DNA of 64,000 nt, taken from Micromussa lordhowensis. Its lineage: Eukaryota > Cnidaria > Anthozoa > Scleractinia > Lobophylliidae. This document shows positions 22,933-36,395 of this stretch, in pieces. Position 1 is the stretch's first letter; each line of letters starts with the position of its first letter. The stretch lies in assembly GCA_964020085.1 (NCBI GenBank), contig OZ026603.1, positions 24,423,873 through 24,487,872 of the forward strand, read 5' to 3'. The position numbers were made by a program, and so were the translations under genes. The notes beneath the pieces are model-generated. The model had not been told where the DNA came from. It did no database searches and worked only from the letters and a program-made list of their open reading frames with translations.

Positions 22933-25900
22933 GTAAGTCTGCGACTAATGCGAGTCAATTGATTTCGACTTTACAGATTTCAGTTTAACAAAAGTATTGT
23001 TCCTGTTGAAGTGATAGACCAACCAAGTGTTGAGGTGTTTTTAATCTAGTTGCATTTATTTCCTTTTCTATTTATACCTGCAGTGTTGGGTTAGTGTATT
23101 TCGTAGGTTGTAAATGTGACTGAAGATGTCGATGTGGTACTTTTTGGCATCCCTGTTCTCGGGTATTTCGCTATAACAGGCAACAACGATTACGAAACTG
23201 ACCTAACTATCAGCGTATCAAAGCTATTAAAAGTCAGAAACTCCTTTTACTTAACTGATAGTTGAGAATTTTTTAATCTCAATTGTGTAAATAAGCCATG
23301 ATATTGCACACGAGAAAGAAGCAAAATTTTATATTTCAACTGTTTCGACTTGAAGAAATTGTCAACATGAACAAGTTCATTCGCTTTCCTTTTTTTTTCA
23401 TAGAAAGTAACAGGAAAGCTTTCTCTTTGTCCGAGGTAGTTTTCGTAGTGCAGGTATTAGATAACGGAAAGTACCTCTACCCCCGCCCCCACTCCCCCCC
23501 CCCCCCCCCCAATAAAAAAAAAAGATTTTAGGTTAAGATGGCTGATCAACTTTAATCTTTGAGTTGGATTGCTTCACATTTGATTTGGTTTAGGTCTTAT
23601 TCAATGAACACTTATTCTGACATCTTAGGTCGAGAATGTCGAAAATAGTCAAAACTTGTTTACTCCAATGACGACATTTCACGATAAAAATCGACGAATC
23701 ACACAATCCAAAACGAACAATTCTAACAAACAGATTACGGTCAAACAAATATCGACAGAAAACGGACGCTACGCAGGTCCGCATAGCGTACAAATGCGCA
23801 TTGCTGACGTTTGTTAAATTAAACACGTCAATATTTTGTCAGAGTAGCTAGGTACTTGCTAATGGTATTTTTGTTTCTTAATTATAGATTGCACGTCAGC
23901 ATTCTTTGCTAAAAGTACAGTGACAGCATCCTCGCAGCTCTCTCCACAGTACTCCCCTGCGGACGCAGCTTTGTCGTCTTCGTCGGCATGGTGTCCACAG
24001 AAAAACTTTACGGACAGGGAATATCTACAGGTCAGGAAGGTTATTGACAGTTTTAGAGAACACTGCTCTGTTTAGACCATTTTCTGATAATTATTGGAGA
24101 ATAGGCTAATTTGGATATTTTGAATTAGATTCTTATAAATACAAGATTTAGGTATGAATAAACAGTTTATTTTAATATACTATATCTATTAAAAAAATAT
24201 ATATTTTGAAATTTATCAATTGCATTTTAAAATATGTTTTTTTTCAATTTCTGGATTTATTGATTTCTTCATTCATGGTCTATTCCAAAGTAACATATAT
24301 CTTAATTTTCTTTTTAAAGCTTGTGTTTGATACAAGGAAATTCATGATCAAAGTCATGTCTCAGAAACTAATTTACTTTACAGATTGATTTTGGCGAGAA
24401 AAAATTGGTTAAACAAATCAGGACCGCCGGTGAGGCAAGTCCACCTGTCAATCAGACTGGTAGGCAGGTCACAAAGTATCTGATTCAAGTCAGTTCTGAT
24501 GGTGCTACATACGAAGATTTTGAGCCGGTAAGATTTGAGTGACTTGATATATATATATATATACACGTGTGACTTTGCAAAACGTTGACAAGCAGAGGTA
24601 CTCTATGTACAAATCATAACACGAACGAGGAAACGTGCGTGCGGCTACGAAGTTAGGGAAGAAAAAATAATAATAATAAGAAAGAACGGGCATGTTCGAA
24701 CGCACGCACGTACGAACGAATAATTGTATGAACGAAAGAATTAACAAAACAACTACATGTAGCTATACTGAGTTAGATAAAGAATTGATTTCAGTTTATG
24801 TAAGAATCTTTCTAGCGGGTTCGTAAGGTGAAACGGAATAGTGGGGTGCATGAAATGTGAAGTGATCTACAGATGTACGTATGAAGTGATGCTGCTGAAA
24901 ATGTCAGTTGAATTAGAAAGGTTAACCATACAAGCTATTATCACAAGCTAGTTCCGCGCCTCAACCGAGAGTTTTGAAATGGTCTTGTGTCGTGATATAT
25001 TTGTTAAAATTATTTTTCTGTTAATTGTCTGTCTCTCTCTTAAAGATATCAAAGGACGACATTCACCTGCAAATAAGAACACGATACATGCGTATCGTGC
25101 CGCTGGATTTTGTTGAATTTCCCTGCATGAGGATTGAAATTTTTGGTTGCAAATGTAAGGCGAGACTTTCTATGGCAATAAATAACATGTAGGAGAATCT
25201 TTATACAAAGACGTCAATGTTTACAGTTTTACCTCATTAGCATTCACTTACTTTGCGTGGAAAAGATATGATACATGTAGATGTGAAGTACAAGCGCTTT
25301 AACAACTTGTAGAAATTAGCAATTGATAAAGAAGTTAGCTCTTAAGAAGTAGGGATATTAAAACACTTGTTAGGTCTCAAAACCTGCAATTTTCTTGGTG
25401 GCGAAGTGTTGACTGCCGGGACCAGTAATCGTATGATGCCTACAGCTTTATCTGTCAATATTCATATTTGGTATTTTGTAAACCAATCAGAGACCGATTT
25501 ATTTCTCCCAACCAGTCGCGAATATATTCCACTTATTAACCGAGAGTGAGGTCATTACAGGGAAATCTCAGACCGAGGCCTTGATGTATTGACCTAGCGA
25601 CAGCGAGGTCAATACATCAAGGCTGAGGTCTGAGATTTCCCTGTAAAGACCGAATGGACGAGGTTAATAAGTTGTTCATTATATGGCCTTTTTAGCGCTG
25701 GAAAAAAAACGGAACCGCTTTCCAATATCCGTTTGCGCGCGCGAGAGATCATTCGAGGCCTTGTTCACTGAACAGAGAAAACCCTGGCCGTGCGATCGAA
25801 ACCAGAAGGGACAGTAAAAACAGTTTCTTTGAAAATGAGACAATTTTTGCCGTTATTACGCCAAGATCTATGTCAAATTTAACATTGAAATTTTTTTTTT

Positions 25901-28900
25901 ATAATGCCCGGTCATTACTAGAAAAAAAATGCCCGCTCAGCAGCCAATCAGAGCGCGTGTACTATTGTAGCTATAAAATAAAATGCGGTAATATCGTCCG
26001 AAAACTGCATTTAGCTTATAACAATGCAAATCCTGAAGACAAAGATTCCTCGATCTATACATATACCTATTCGAAAGTTATCGTTAGCCCCAAACGAGTC
26101 GAGGTCGACACAACTTTAACTTAATACTTCTAGAGGGACCAAACAAGGCTATAAATTATCCACTGCACTTGGTTGTCCTCATGATTTATAAGCATTCAAA
26201 TTTTACTTTATTTGTTTATTTTTTTTTCTGTTTTAGGACAATTTAAGCAGTTATAGCGTATGCGTGGAGAAAAATGGAAGTTGCTCAGATTACACTTCTG
26301 CAACTTTTTTTTCTCAGTTTTAGGGGCATAGTCTGCTGGCAGCCGGTTTTTTCACTATGGCGACGAATATTAGGGAGCTTAAGCAAGCCACGACGACGAC
26401 GGCAACGAGAACGTCACCAAACAAAAGGTTTAATGAGCAGAACAATGGCTGTGCACGTGCGTTATAAATCTTTGTATATTTCTTTGCCGTTCTCTGCAAA
26501 ACAACAATTTGAAATGACCAAGGTCTTCGAAACGAAACGTAGACGACGACGGCTAACGTTTCTCATTTCCATCTACAATTGAACGCCGTCGTTGCATATT
26601 TAGCTTAAACACGTTTTTAGAGCCATGACGTGCCGAACAGACTTTCGCTTGTAAAATGTAACTTCATTTTTTGCTAGGCCTCGTCCTCGGCGTTGTCGTC
26701 GTTGCTTTAGCTTCTTATTTAGACACCGCGAACGCAAAAGGACAGCATGGCGTCGGCGGCCGAGTAGGGAAGAAAGTGAGAGAAAAAAAAAACGTCTGTG
26801 GACTCTTTTTAAGTTTTGAAACCCTCCGCCAGCCCAGCAATGGAGTACCTGATTGGTCAATATGTGCCCGATGACAGATAGTGGATAGAAGGCTAAAAAA
26901 AGCGTCATAAGTTTCGCGCAAAGCATACGGCTTACAAGCCTTCACGACTCTTACTGTTTGTGAACATTTGTACAATTGCCGTTCTCTGTTCGGTTTTTCG
27001 AACTTTTTTGCTTCACTCGTGTTTATGCAGAGTACTTCATGTTGTGTTATAAGGAGGAATTTATTTTAGTTAGGCCGTTAGACCGTGCTATAGCATATTT
27101 TTAGAGATCACGATCAAGTCTGCATGATTTCCGCTTTTATCTTGATACCTCTGTAATTTGTCTTTATGCATTGTTTAGGTTCATTTCTATTGCAAGAGAT
27201 ATGTTTTTATATCTCCAAGAATTTGCTTTCGAGGTAAAAAATATGAAATTTACTGTGGACATGTTGCTTACCATACCGCATTTTATATTTGTGACGCCGG
27301 GCATGGCGGTTTGTTTAGAATTGTTCGCAAGTACAGTATCTAGATTCTTATCACGGATATCATATTTGTCCACGTACGTTTTTCTTCGGAGACGCCGTGG
27401 CTTTACTTTGAGAAAGCTATACGTTTGTCTAGAGAAGTTCTTAGGTCTCTTCCATCTATCTGATCGAGCTTATATTCCTCGAGCTCGATGTATAGGTTTA
27501 TTCCTCCTTTTGTTCGTTCTGACACCACATGATTCAAATGTAGCTGTTTACGCGTAAGTCTGTTGACTGTTTTGCGTGTTGTATATGCCATTGTTCTCTT
27601 ATGCCGTGGACGACGTCGAAGAATGAACTCTGCTTGCGAAATTCGCTCGACAAAAGCATTGGTATTTCGTAACATAGCGCAAGAGTTTGAGCAATCGGTT
27701 CATGTTACTACCGCGAAAAACTAGTTAAGTATTGGTTAATTAGATAATTTTTGACAAGTGTGAAAGTCCTCAAAAAGAGAAGAGTCCGCAGTCTGTTTTC
27801 CTTCTCGTGCGTGCCGCACCCATGTCTCGTCCCATTCCCCTTTAGGCCAAAGCTTCTCGCCTCATAACCCCTGCTGAATTTCGGGAGAAAAACGGACTGC
27901 CTGCAGTCTATAGGTGTGAAAAAAATTAGCATACAAATCAGGCCAGTGTTACTGCCCATAGATGAATCGCTATCCAGTTGATAGGTATTGAAAAAATTAA
28001 CTACATTTACCCATGCATAGTAATTCGTCCGGTAGGTATTCAGTGTTCCCACTCTTCTGTGAACAATCGCTCGTGACCAGTGAAATAATACTAACATGTA
28101 AATCACAAGAGATCATCTCAATAGACCTTTTTACCGATACGGCGGCCATCTTGAATTCTATTGTTTTGACTGAGAAATTATGGGCTGCCGAGGAGGCAAT
28201 CGCTGGAAAATTTATCGTATACACAGCTTTCAGGATAAATTTTTACTGCTTGTCTCTCATATTCCATAACAAATATAACAAGCGTTACATCTTTCCGTCA
28301 CGATATTTGGCAGTTGTTCCTATGGTTATCGAAAAATTATTGTTAAAAGTTATCACGCCACAGTATTCTTTTTAATTATTTCTCATCTGCCCCCTGGGCA
28401 TCCCATAATTTCCTCGGAATTCAAGATGGCCGCCGTATCGGTAAAAAGGTCTATTTATTTAATATTCACATTGCCCACGCGTATCATATTTTGGAGTGAA
28501 AAAAAAAAAGTCAGTTGTAACGTTTTGTTTTAAACCTACAGCAAAGAATCCGGAGCTGTGCAGCGATCACAATGGTGGATGTTCTCAGACGTGCATTCAA
28601 AAATCCAAATATTGTTTGTTTGGAAAATGTTACTTCAATTGTCACATTGATTTCTTGTGTACCCGATGGGTCGAGTGCCAATGTGATTCAGGATACCAAC
28701 TGCTGACAAATGGGAAGGACTGTGCAGGTTGGTTGAATTGCTATTGCGTAACTGAAATTACTATTTTTTACTGGTATTTAGGACGTATTCCATCCAGCTC
28801 TTTTTGATTTTTGTCGTATTTTTTAAGTGCGAATGAATTCTGTTATCTGAGTACTAGATTTTTTCCCATAATAATTACAGACATCAATGAGTGTGACACT

Positions 28901-31900
28901 AACAATGGACACTGCGACCAGATATGCGAGAACTCCCCAGGAAGTTATCAGTGCAAGTGCCGCAGTGGATTTTCTCTTGACGGCGACCAGCGTAAATGTA
29001 ACGGTAAGTCAGTAAAATGTGGTATACCACAGGCAGCCAGACGTTGAATATGATTAAAATATGTGACATAATGCTGTTGGCGATTACCTTACAAATTTAG
29101 CCGTTTATATGACAATGTATGAGAATGCTTCGAAAATTGCTCTAAGTGCTACGAATAAAAAACAATTTAATAAAAGAGGCTAAGCTTATGTTTGCATTGC
29201 GTTTTTTTTGTTTCTGAGTTCCTGGAGGCTGCTTATAGCCATTTCGGCAAGTTTTACTTTCTGGTGGTTTGCTTCCTCTAAAACTCGCCGAAATGGCTCT
29301 AAACTACGGTGGCCCATATATGCAATGCACAAATAAAAATTTCAGTGCATATATATTGATCTGAACACATTACGGACATGTTTTTGAGTGCACAAATATA
29401 GATTTTCAGTGCACAAATATGTTTTTCAGTGCACAAGTAAGTTTCCCAGTGTAAGAATATATTTTCAGTGCACAAATATGTTTTTCAGTGCAGAAATAAG
29501 TTTCCCAGTGCACAAATAACTTTCCCAGTGCACAAATATATTTTTCAATGCACACATATGTTTTTCAGTGCACAACTATGTTTCCCGTGCTCAAATATGT
29601 TTCCAATACACTAATATGTTTCAGTGCACAAATAAATTTCCCAGTGCACAAATAAATTTCCCAGTGCACAAATAAATTTCCCAGTGCACAAATAAGTTTC
29701 CCAGTGCACAAAATTATTCCTGTCACCTAATGGGCTAAAAATGGTTGAAAGACCCTGGGACTAGAATGTCAATGCCTTGTTTGCTGCGCTTTCGTTATAA
29801 GAAATCAGTTTTGGTCGCAAATAGAAGCCATCTCTGATCGATTAAGCATGTTTTGCCGGAATTGCGGCAGAGGTTTGGAATCTTCAATTGCTTTTTTTCC
29901 CAAATTGCGGAGCAAAAATGGGAAGCGGAGACATCTTTATCCGCTGTGGATAACATTGTTGGCGCCTTGGTGCCTCACTCACGAACCAGACGAGCCGCAA
30001 GCCGATTACCACCTTCGGAGCCAGCAGCTCCTGCAGCAATCCCTACGTTCAAGCAGTTTCCTCAGTGTTTAAAAAGTCTAAAAAGTGTCGACGGACCTCA
30101 CGACTCCTGCAGTTCGCAAGGAAAATATTGTTTCGCCTTTATAGCTTAGCTTTGACAAGAATGTCTTTCAGGGATTTTCCTTTGCGAGTGTAAAATGAGG
30201 TGACTAGCCTACACGACTCCTACGGTTCGTGACATTTGTACATTTGCCGTTCTCTTTTCGGTCTCTCGACCTTTTTGTTGCTTCACTCGTGTTTATGAAG
30301 GCCACTTCACGTTGTGTTTTCAAGAGGAATTTTTAGTAGAGCTGAGCAGCACGAATTAATTGCTCTAAACAAATAGTTTGGCGCGAACCGAATCGCAGTG
30401 CTTGTTTATGGTTGGTTTCAGTTCTTTGATAAAAAACATTTCAAAAATAAGACAGTCAAATTTGTTCTGACACTTTCTTAAGATTCGAAATCTCTGTGCG
30501 ATGTCCTCTGGCTCCATATCGTGCTGCTCTCTGAAGTGGTTTCCGATTGCCGATCCTTTGTGTTCCTCAATTCGTTGGTTAAGTGTCGGCACGTGCAGCC
30601 GATACAGGCCACACTGAAATGAATACACCACGCACTGTTGACTCACAAGTGGCGGCTTGTCTTCCCTGACCTTAATTTCATCCTTGATCTTTCTGCTTGT
30701 GTAAACTGGGGGTGAGAGGTCGAGAGGAGAGGTCGAAACGTCGTGACTTTTTAGCGTTAGTTTTTATTTCAAAATCCAGGAAATACGACAAGAAATAATT
30801 AAGAATTTGAACGGACCGGGATGTTCAGGAGGATATCGTTCGTATTGGCATGCTCTCAGGTTGAAAGGTATTCAAGTACCACGACGAGTGGTGGAATAAA
30901 CCTAAACCTAAACCTAAACATCGAGCGCGAGAACTCGATCAGATATATGCAAGAAACATAAGAACGACTCTAGACAAACGTATAGCTTTCTCGAAGTAAA
31001 GCTACGGCGTCTCCGAAGAAACGTATAAAGAGGACAAATATGATATCAGTGATACTAGTAAGAATCTACATACTGTACTTGCATATGCAGTTTTAATCAA
31101 ACAGCCGGGACCGGCGTCACACTATATGATGCAAGTAAGCAACATGTTCACGGTAAATTTCATATTTTGTCCCTCGGCCCATTAGGTGCCAGGAATAATT
31201 TTGTGCACTGGGAAACTTATTTGTGCACTGGGAAATTTATTTGTGCACTGGGAAATTTATTTGTGCACTGAAACATATTAGTGTACTGGAAACATATTTG
31301 TGCACGGGAAACATAGTTGTGCACTGAAAAACATGTGTGCATTGAAAAATATATTTGTGCACTGGGAAACTTATTTGTGCACTGGAAATATATTTGTGCA
31401 CTGGGAAAGTTATTTGTGCACTGGGAAACTTATTTCTGCACTGAAAAACATATTTGTGCACTGAAAATATATTTTTACACTGGGAAACTTACTTGTGCAC
31501 TGAAAAACATATTTGTGCACTGAAAATCTATATTTGTGCACTCAAAAACATGTCCGTAATGTGTTCAGATCAATATATATGCACTGAAATTTTTATTTGT
31601 GCATTGCATATATGGGCCACCGTACTAAACAGCCTCTAGGAACTCAGAAACATAAAAAAAACGCAATGCAAACATAAGGTTAGCCACTTTTATTAAATTA
31701 TTTTCTATTCGTAGCACTTAGAGCAATTTTCGAAGCATTCTCATACATTGTCTTATAAACGGTTAAAATTGTAACGTAATCGCCAACAGCATTATGTCAC
31801 ATATTTTAATCATATTCAACGTCTGGGCCGCCTGTGGGTATACCGGAAGTTATCTTTGAGGTCATGTGAGCATTGGTCGAAATGAAAAGTCGCCATTTTG

Positions 31901-34900
31901 TAACGCACCGCTTTTGAGATCCTGAAGTAAGAAAAAAGTAAGAAATGTATAAAACACGAATATTGATTTATTCAGAATTTCTTCGTTTCTCTAGTATGTA
32001 TATATCTATGTCATATATGCAATGAAAAACGTTTGCTAGTAATGAGGCATAAGGTATTTTCTTAATAAATACAGTGTCAGTACCAGTACCAGTACCGCCG
32101 TGATCTTGTTTTCTTTTAATTTCGTTTTCATAGTTATTTCGTTCCCTCTAATATCTACGGTTTGCTTCTCTCTTCAACTTTTTGTTTTGTTATGATGTGA
32201 TGTGTTTAGGATAACCTCCATCAATAAGCGATTTAAACATAATCAGATAATGTAAAAACAAGCAAGTAAACAAGCAAAAACGCAAAAAAACAAAACAAAA
32301 TTAAACCAATCATGATGAGTAAAAACACATTTTAAAGTATAGAAAGGAAAAGAAGATAGACTCGAAGCAAAGTCGAATATAAAAGACTGTAAACTTACTG
32401 CTTCCGTTCTTACTTCGTTTAGATATAAATGAATGCAATAATAACCATGGAGGTTGCAATCAGGTTTGTAAAAATAGTTATGGAAGCTATCGGTGCGAAT
32501 GCTACATTGGATTCAAGTTTCCACAGGACAATAATCACACCTGCGAAGGTAAGATTCTTCCATTCGATCCGCATAAAGCTGTAAGCAAAAACAGTAAGAC
32601 GTTTTTCGCCCGAAACTTTGGTGAGAACAACTTGTAAATTGCTCCCTTGGAGTACAATCTTATTCTTGATGTTAAAATGTTAAATGTTGAAGAAGGAAAT
32701 GGTCGTCCACATTGGCCTGTTTCGTTGTTTTCAGACGATCGCGCTTTAACGGATTGTACTTAAGGTAAATCGAAAACTTGGTCGGTATGTGAGGAATTCC
32801 ATCGATATGAATATGAAGAAAGATAAGAACTCACATATCCTACTTTAATTAGAAACAAATTAATGGAAATCAGAGCTAAAGCAAATCAGAGCTACATATT
32901 TCCAGGAGGACAGGAGGCAGTTAAAGCAATTAAGATCAGTTTGGCATAACCTGTTGTGTGTACTGTTTTCTGTTCCTCGTATCACAAGGAAATTGTAACC
33001 TTTGAGAATGCTACTTTCGGAGACTGTTCAACAGTAGAATTATACCAGTTTTACTTACTTTCGAAGTTAAAAAGTATTTCAAATATTATTTATTCTCTCT
33101 GACTCTAAAAGCTGGATATTTCAGCGGTAGTGCGCAGTATTGGCGAAGCTCGGTTTGCTTGGAACAGCAAAAATAAGTGACACCCAGTTGAATTGGTGAT
33201 AATTTGGCCGCGTTGTGGCATGGCCGTTTATTCTCTTATCGAATATACAAATTGAGAAACTAGAGCGTAACCAAGTAAGCAGTTCCCAGCAAAGGTGAGG
33301 GATTACCCGCCTGAGTGATTACCCACAAAATTAGAACAAGAAAGACATGACCTAGTCCTGTGGTAGGCAAGGGGAGGAGGGGGGTCGAATCACGCGACTT
33401 CAGTGTAGCTGGTTAAGAGCTTGTTCTCCCGATGTGCGCTAGCAAAAGAGGCCTTTCACAGGGCCTCGTCTTGTTAAGTACGTACCGGTAGATCTAACGT
33501 CCCAGATAACCGGAAATCCCTCGGCTTGGAGCTGGAACTGATATGAATCAAGCAGCATAAATTCATTTATTATCGTAATACATTTCCTTTATCATGTGTT
33601 ATTTATTGTTTAGACATCGATGAATGTGCTGTAAACAATGGCGGGTGTAGTCACAGCTGTCAAAACCTTCAAGGCACGTACATGTGTACATGTCCTAAAG
33701 GATTTGAAGTGGACAGCTCGAAAAAGAACTGCAAAGGTAAGAAACACTAACATGGCAGCAATGCGAGTGCTTTTTTCTCCCATGGTGACAATTCATATGT
33801 CCCGTTGTCATATATAATGATTAAGGTGACGTCGAACTGGCAATTTTCTTTTTTGGACGAGTGATGGATGCATTAAAATTTACCAACATCTAGAGTAACT
33901 GCTGCTTAACAACAACAACAACAAACAACAACAATCTTTTATTCGTTTACAGGTAAATAATCGTTAACTCCAAATTGTAGTATGCATTTCATACCTATTA
34001 AGTTATATTCAAATAAATCGTGTTGGCGTTTATCTATTGACTTAAAATGTACCAGCCAATGTTTCATATATATTGATTTTCCCTATAGAGCAGTTTTCAA
34101 TCAAGTATCGAAACAACAACAAAAGCAAAGTTGTATCACTAGCCAATCATAAATTACACAGACTAAGTATATAGACGAGTCGCGATTAGGTTTGATTTTA
34201 CTTTCTGATTGTAAAGCAAGAGACGAAGTATATTCGGAAGTCGTTTATTATATTTCTCAGATAGCAATGAGTGTCTTTTGGCAAATGGTGGATGTGAGAC
34301 AAACTGTCACAATACTAATGGAAGCTTTTACTGTTCATGTGCAACTGGTTTTGAGCTATACGATGAACTCAAGTGCAGAGGTAAGAATGCAGGGCCAATT
34401 CACATTATCAACTCAGTTGATAAAACTAAATTACACCCAAAAAGATTTGACATTTTCAAACCTCCTCCAAATAAACAAACAAGTCCATGTAGGAATGCAC
34501 TTTGCTATATTTTGAATGGTAAAGTCTGCATACGACTGAGCCAAGTGGTCCATATTAGGTCGGAGCGTATCCCGGTTTCTTTAGCATGAAGCGACCAGGA
34601 GTATTTCTACTCCCCCCTGGATGGGTTGCTAGTCCATCGAAGAGTTACACACAGCAATAAGTTCGCCGATGCCCATTTATGCACCTGGGCCGGGTTGCTC
34701 GAAAGCCGGTTATTGCTAACCCAGGATTAAAAGTTAACCGAAGTATCAATTTTTCTTGTATAAAGATGTTTTTCACTTATTTTTTGTGTAGTTTGACATT
34801 ACCCAGGCTCAAAACTGGAGGACAAACAATATAAACAGAAAACCTCACCGAAAAAATACAAAACTGAAATTAAAATTCTCGCTAATCCTGGGTTAGCTTA

Positions 34901-36317
34901 ATCAGGCTTTGAACAACCCGGCCCTGGGTGATAAGATGCACTTTGTTAAGAGTTAAGCGTCCTGCCGAAGAACACAACACAATGTCTCTGGCCAGAGCTC
35001 GAACCCAGACCGCTCGATCCGTAGACGAGCACACTAACCATATTAACCACTATATTAGAGAACAACGCAATTTCGTCCAATTACAATGCAAAGCTTCTGA
35101 CCGTATGGGTTGTTTCGTATGTAAAGTTCTGACAATATTGACGTTCAAGACTACAGATACTTATGTTGTATTTTATACCAGTTACCATCAAATATTCTTT
35201 CGGGAAACAAACCTTTTTTTACAATATAACATTAAACAGGTTTGGTAAGCAAGGTCTCTTATCTATTTAGATATTGATGAATGTTCTCGTAACTTGGACA
35301 ATTGTGACGCATCGTCAACCAACTGCCGAAATTTTCAAGGAGGGTACGAGTGCACTTGCAAAACAGGCTACAAATACAAGGATCGATTCAGTTGCGAACG
35401 TAAGCGTCATTTAGATCTTACTTTATTATTAAATTTATATTTAATCTATTTGACTCACTGACTGAATTCCTACCCGCTCACTGGCTGGCTGGGCTGGCGA
35501 GACTAGGTCTTCGTAACACTATACCCTTACTTATCCGATAAACAAAAGAAGAGTTGCGTTCACGAAAGTCTTTCATGAGTATGGGTGCGTTCCTTTGGCG
35601 TGATCCGGATCCGCATGAGTGATCTAAGATCACACGGATCATGGTAAATCAAAGGAAACGATGAATCCACTCTGGTCACGGATTCATCGGCCTCTTTGAT
35701 GTACCATGATTCGAGTGACCTTGGATCACTGATCTGGATCGGGATCACACCAACGGAACGCATCCTATATGACTGCTGAACCGACTGAATGACTGAGCTA
35801 TTACGTCACTGAGTGACTGAGTGCCTAGAGGACTGACTGTCTAACTAACGGAGGCTAACTGAATGACCATTGAATAATTATAAGTTAACTTCGGTTAAAC
35901 TACCTTACTACCCAAATACTTCCAATCAAAAAAGTATATGTTTAAGTTTTTTTTAAGGGTAATCTGACGGACAGTAAGAAGCTAACTACAACATTTATAA
36001 CTACATTTTCTTATGTGTAGATATTTCTTGCCCTCCATTGGTGGAATCACAAGGAACAACCGTTACTCCACAGGAATGTCTAGTTGCTGATGGCAGGAAG
36101 GTGAACGATATGTGCACATTTAGCTGTCAAACTGGCTACAAGCTTCCAGATCCGCAAAAGAATAAACTAACCTGCTTGGACACTGGAGCATGGGACGCGG
36201 CGATAATAAGCTGTCAGCGTAAGTGGCATGAATGGAATCTTTGGATGTGAAATCTATTTCTAAACTCGTTAACTATCCATCAAGTTAAACGGCAAAGGAA
36301 ATCATGATAATAATATA

Positions 36318-36355
<38 letters not shown>

Positions 36356-36358
36356 GTA

Positions 36359-36395
<37 letters not shown>

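Larger units (their letters stand above)
25155..28541. other. Intron 4 with several inverted-repeat elements
   Basis: This 3.4-kb intron carries a hairpin (25531-25672), a candidate inverted-repeat element (26372-26712), a dispersed-repeat copy (26930-27590) and a short element with perfect ends (28120-28455), each listed separately. No exon is visible in it. Confidence 0.7.
29021..31844. mobile_element. 2.8-kb foldback element with inverted 20-bp minisatellites
   Basis: Ends GGTATACCACAGG (left) and CCTGTGGGTATACC (right) are inverted, and the match continues inward for about 700 bases (29040-29760 against 31180-31830). Each arm includes a 20-bp minisatellite. The left arm has an extra 60-base hairpin near 29240-29298. 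The centre (29760-31180) is a patchwork of a zinc-ribbon-like frame, pieces of the dispersed repeat family in opposite orientations, a GIY-YIG remnant and an integrase-like peptide. No target duplication is clear. It is in the EGF2-EGF3 intron. Confidence 0.8.

Noticed and set aside
27708..28375. Open frames of 75-132 codons around 27.7-28.4 kb
   Set aside because: They overlap the small inverted-repeat element and have no domain or splice support.
31237..31639. Open frames of repeated histidine/valine/cysteine words in the 20-bp array
   Set aside because: Repeat artefacts within an inverted-repeat arm.
34192..34589. Longer frame readings around the EGF5 exon
   Set aside because: Only 34261-34380 has the EGF cysteine pattern and proper splice borders; the rest reads into intron.
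34990..35060. Functional tRNA gene
   Set aside because: Only a B-box-like segment is present and it belongs to a SINE; no cloverleaf could be drawn.
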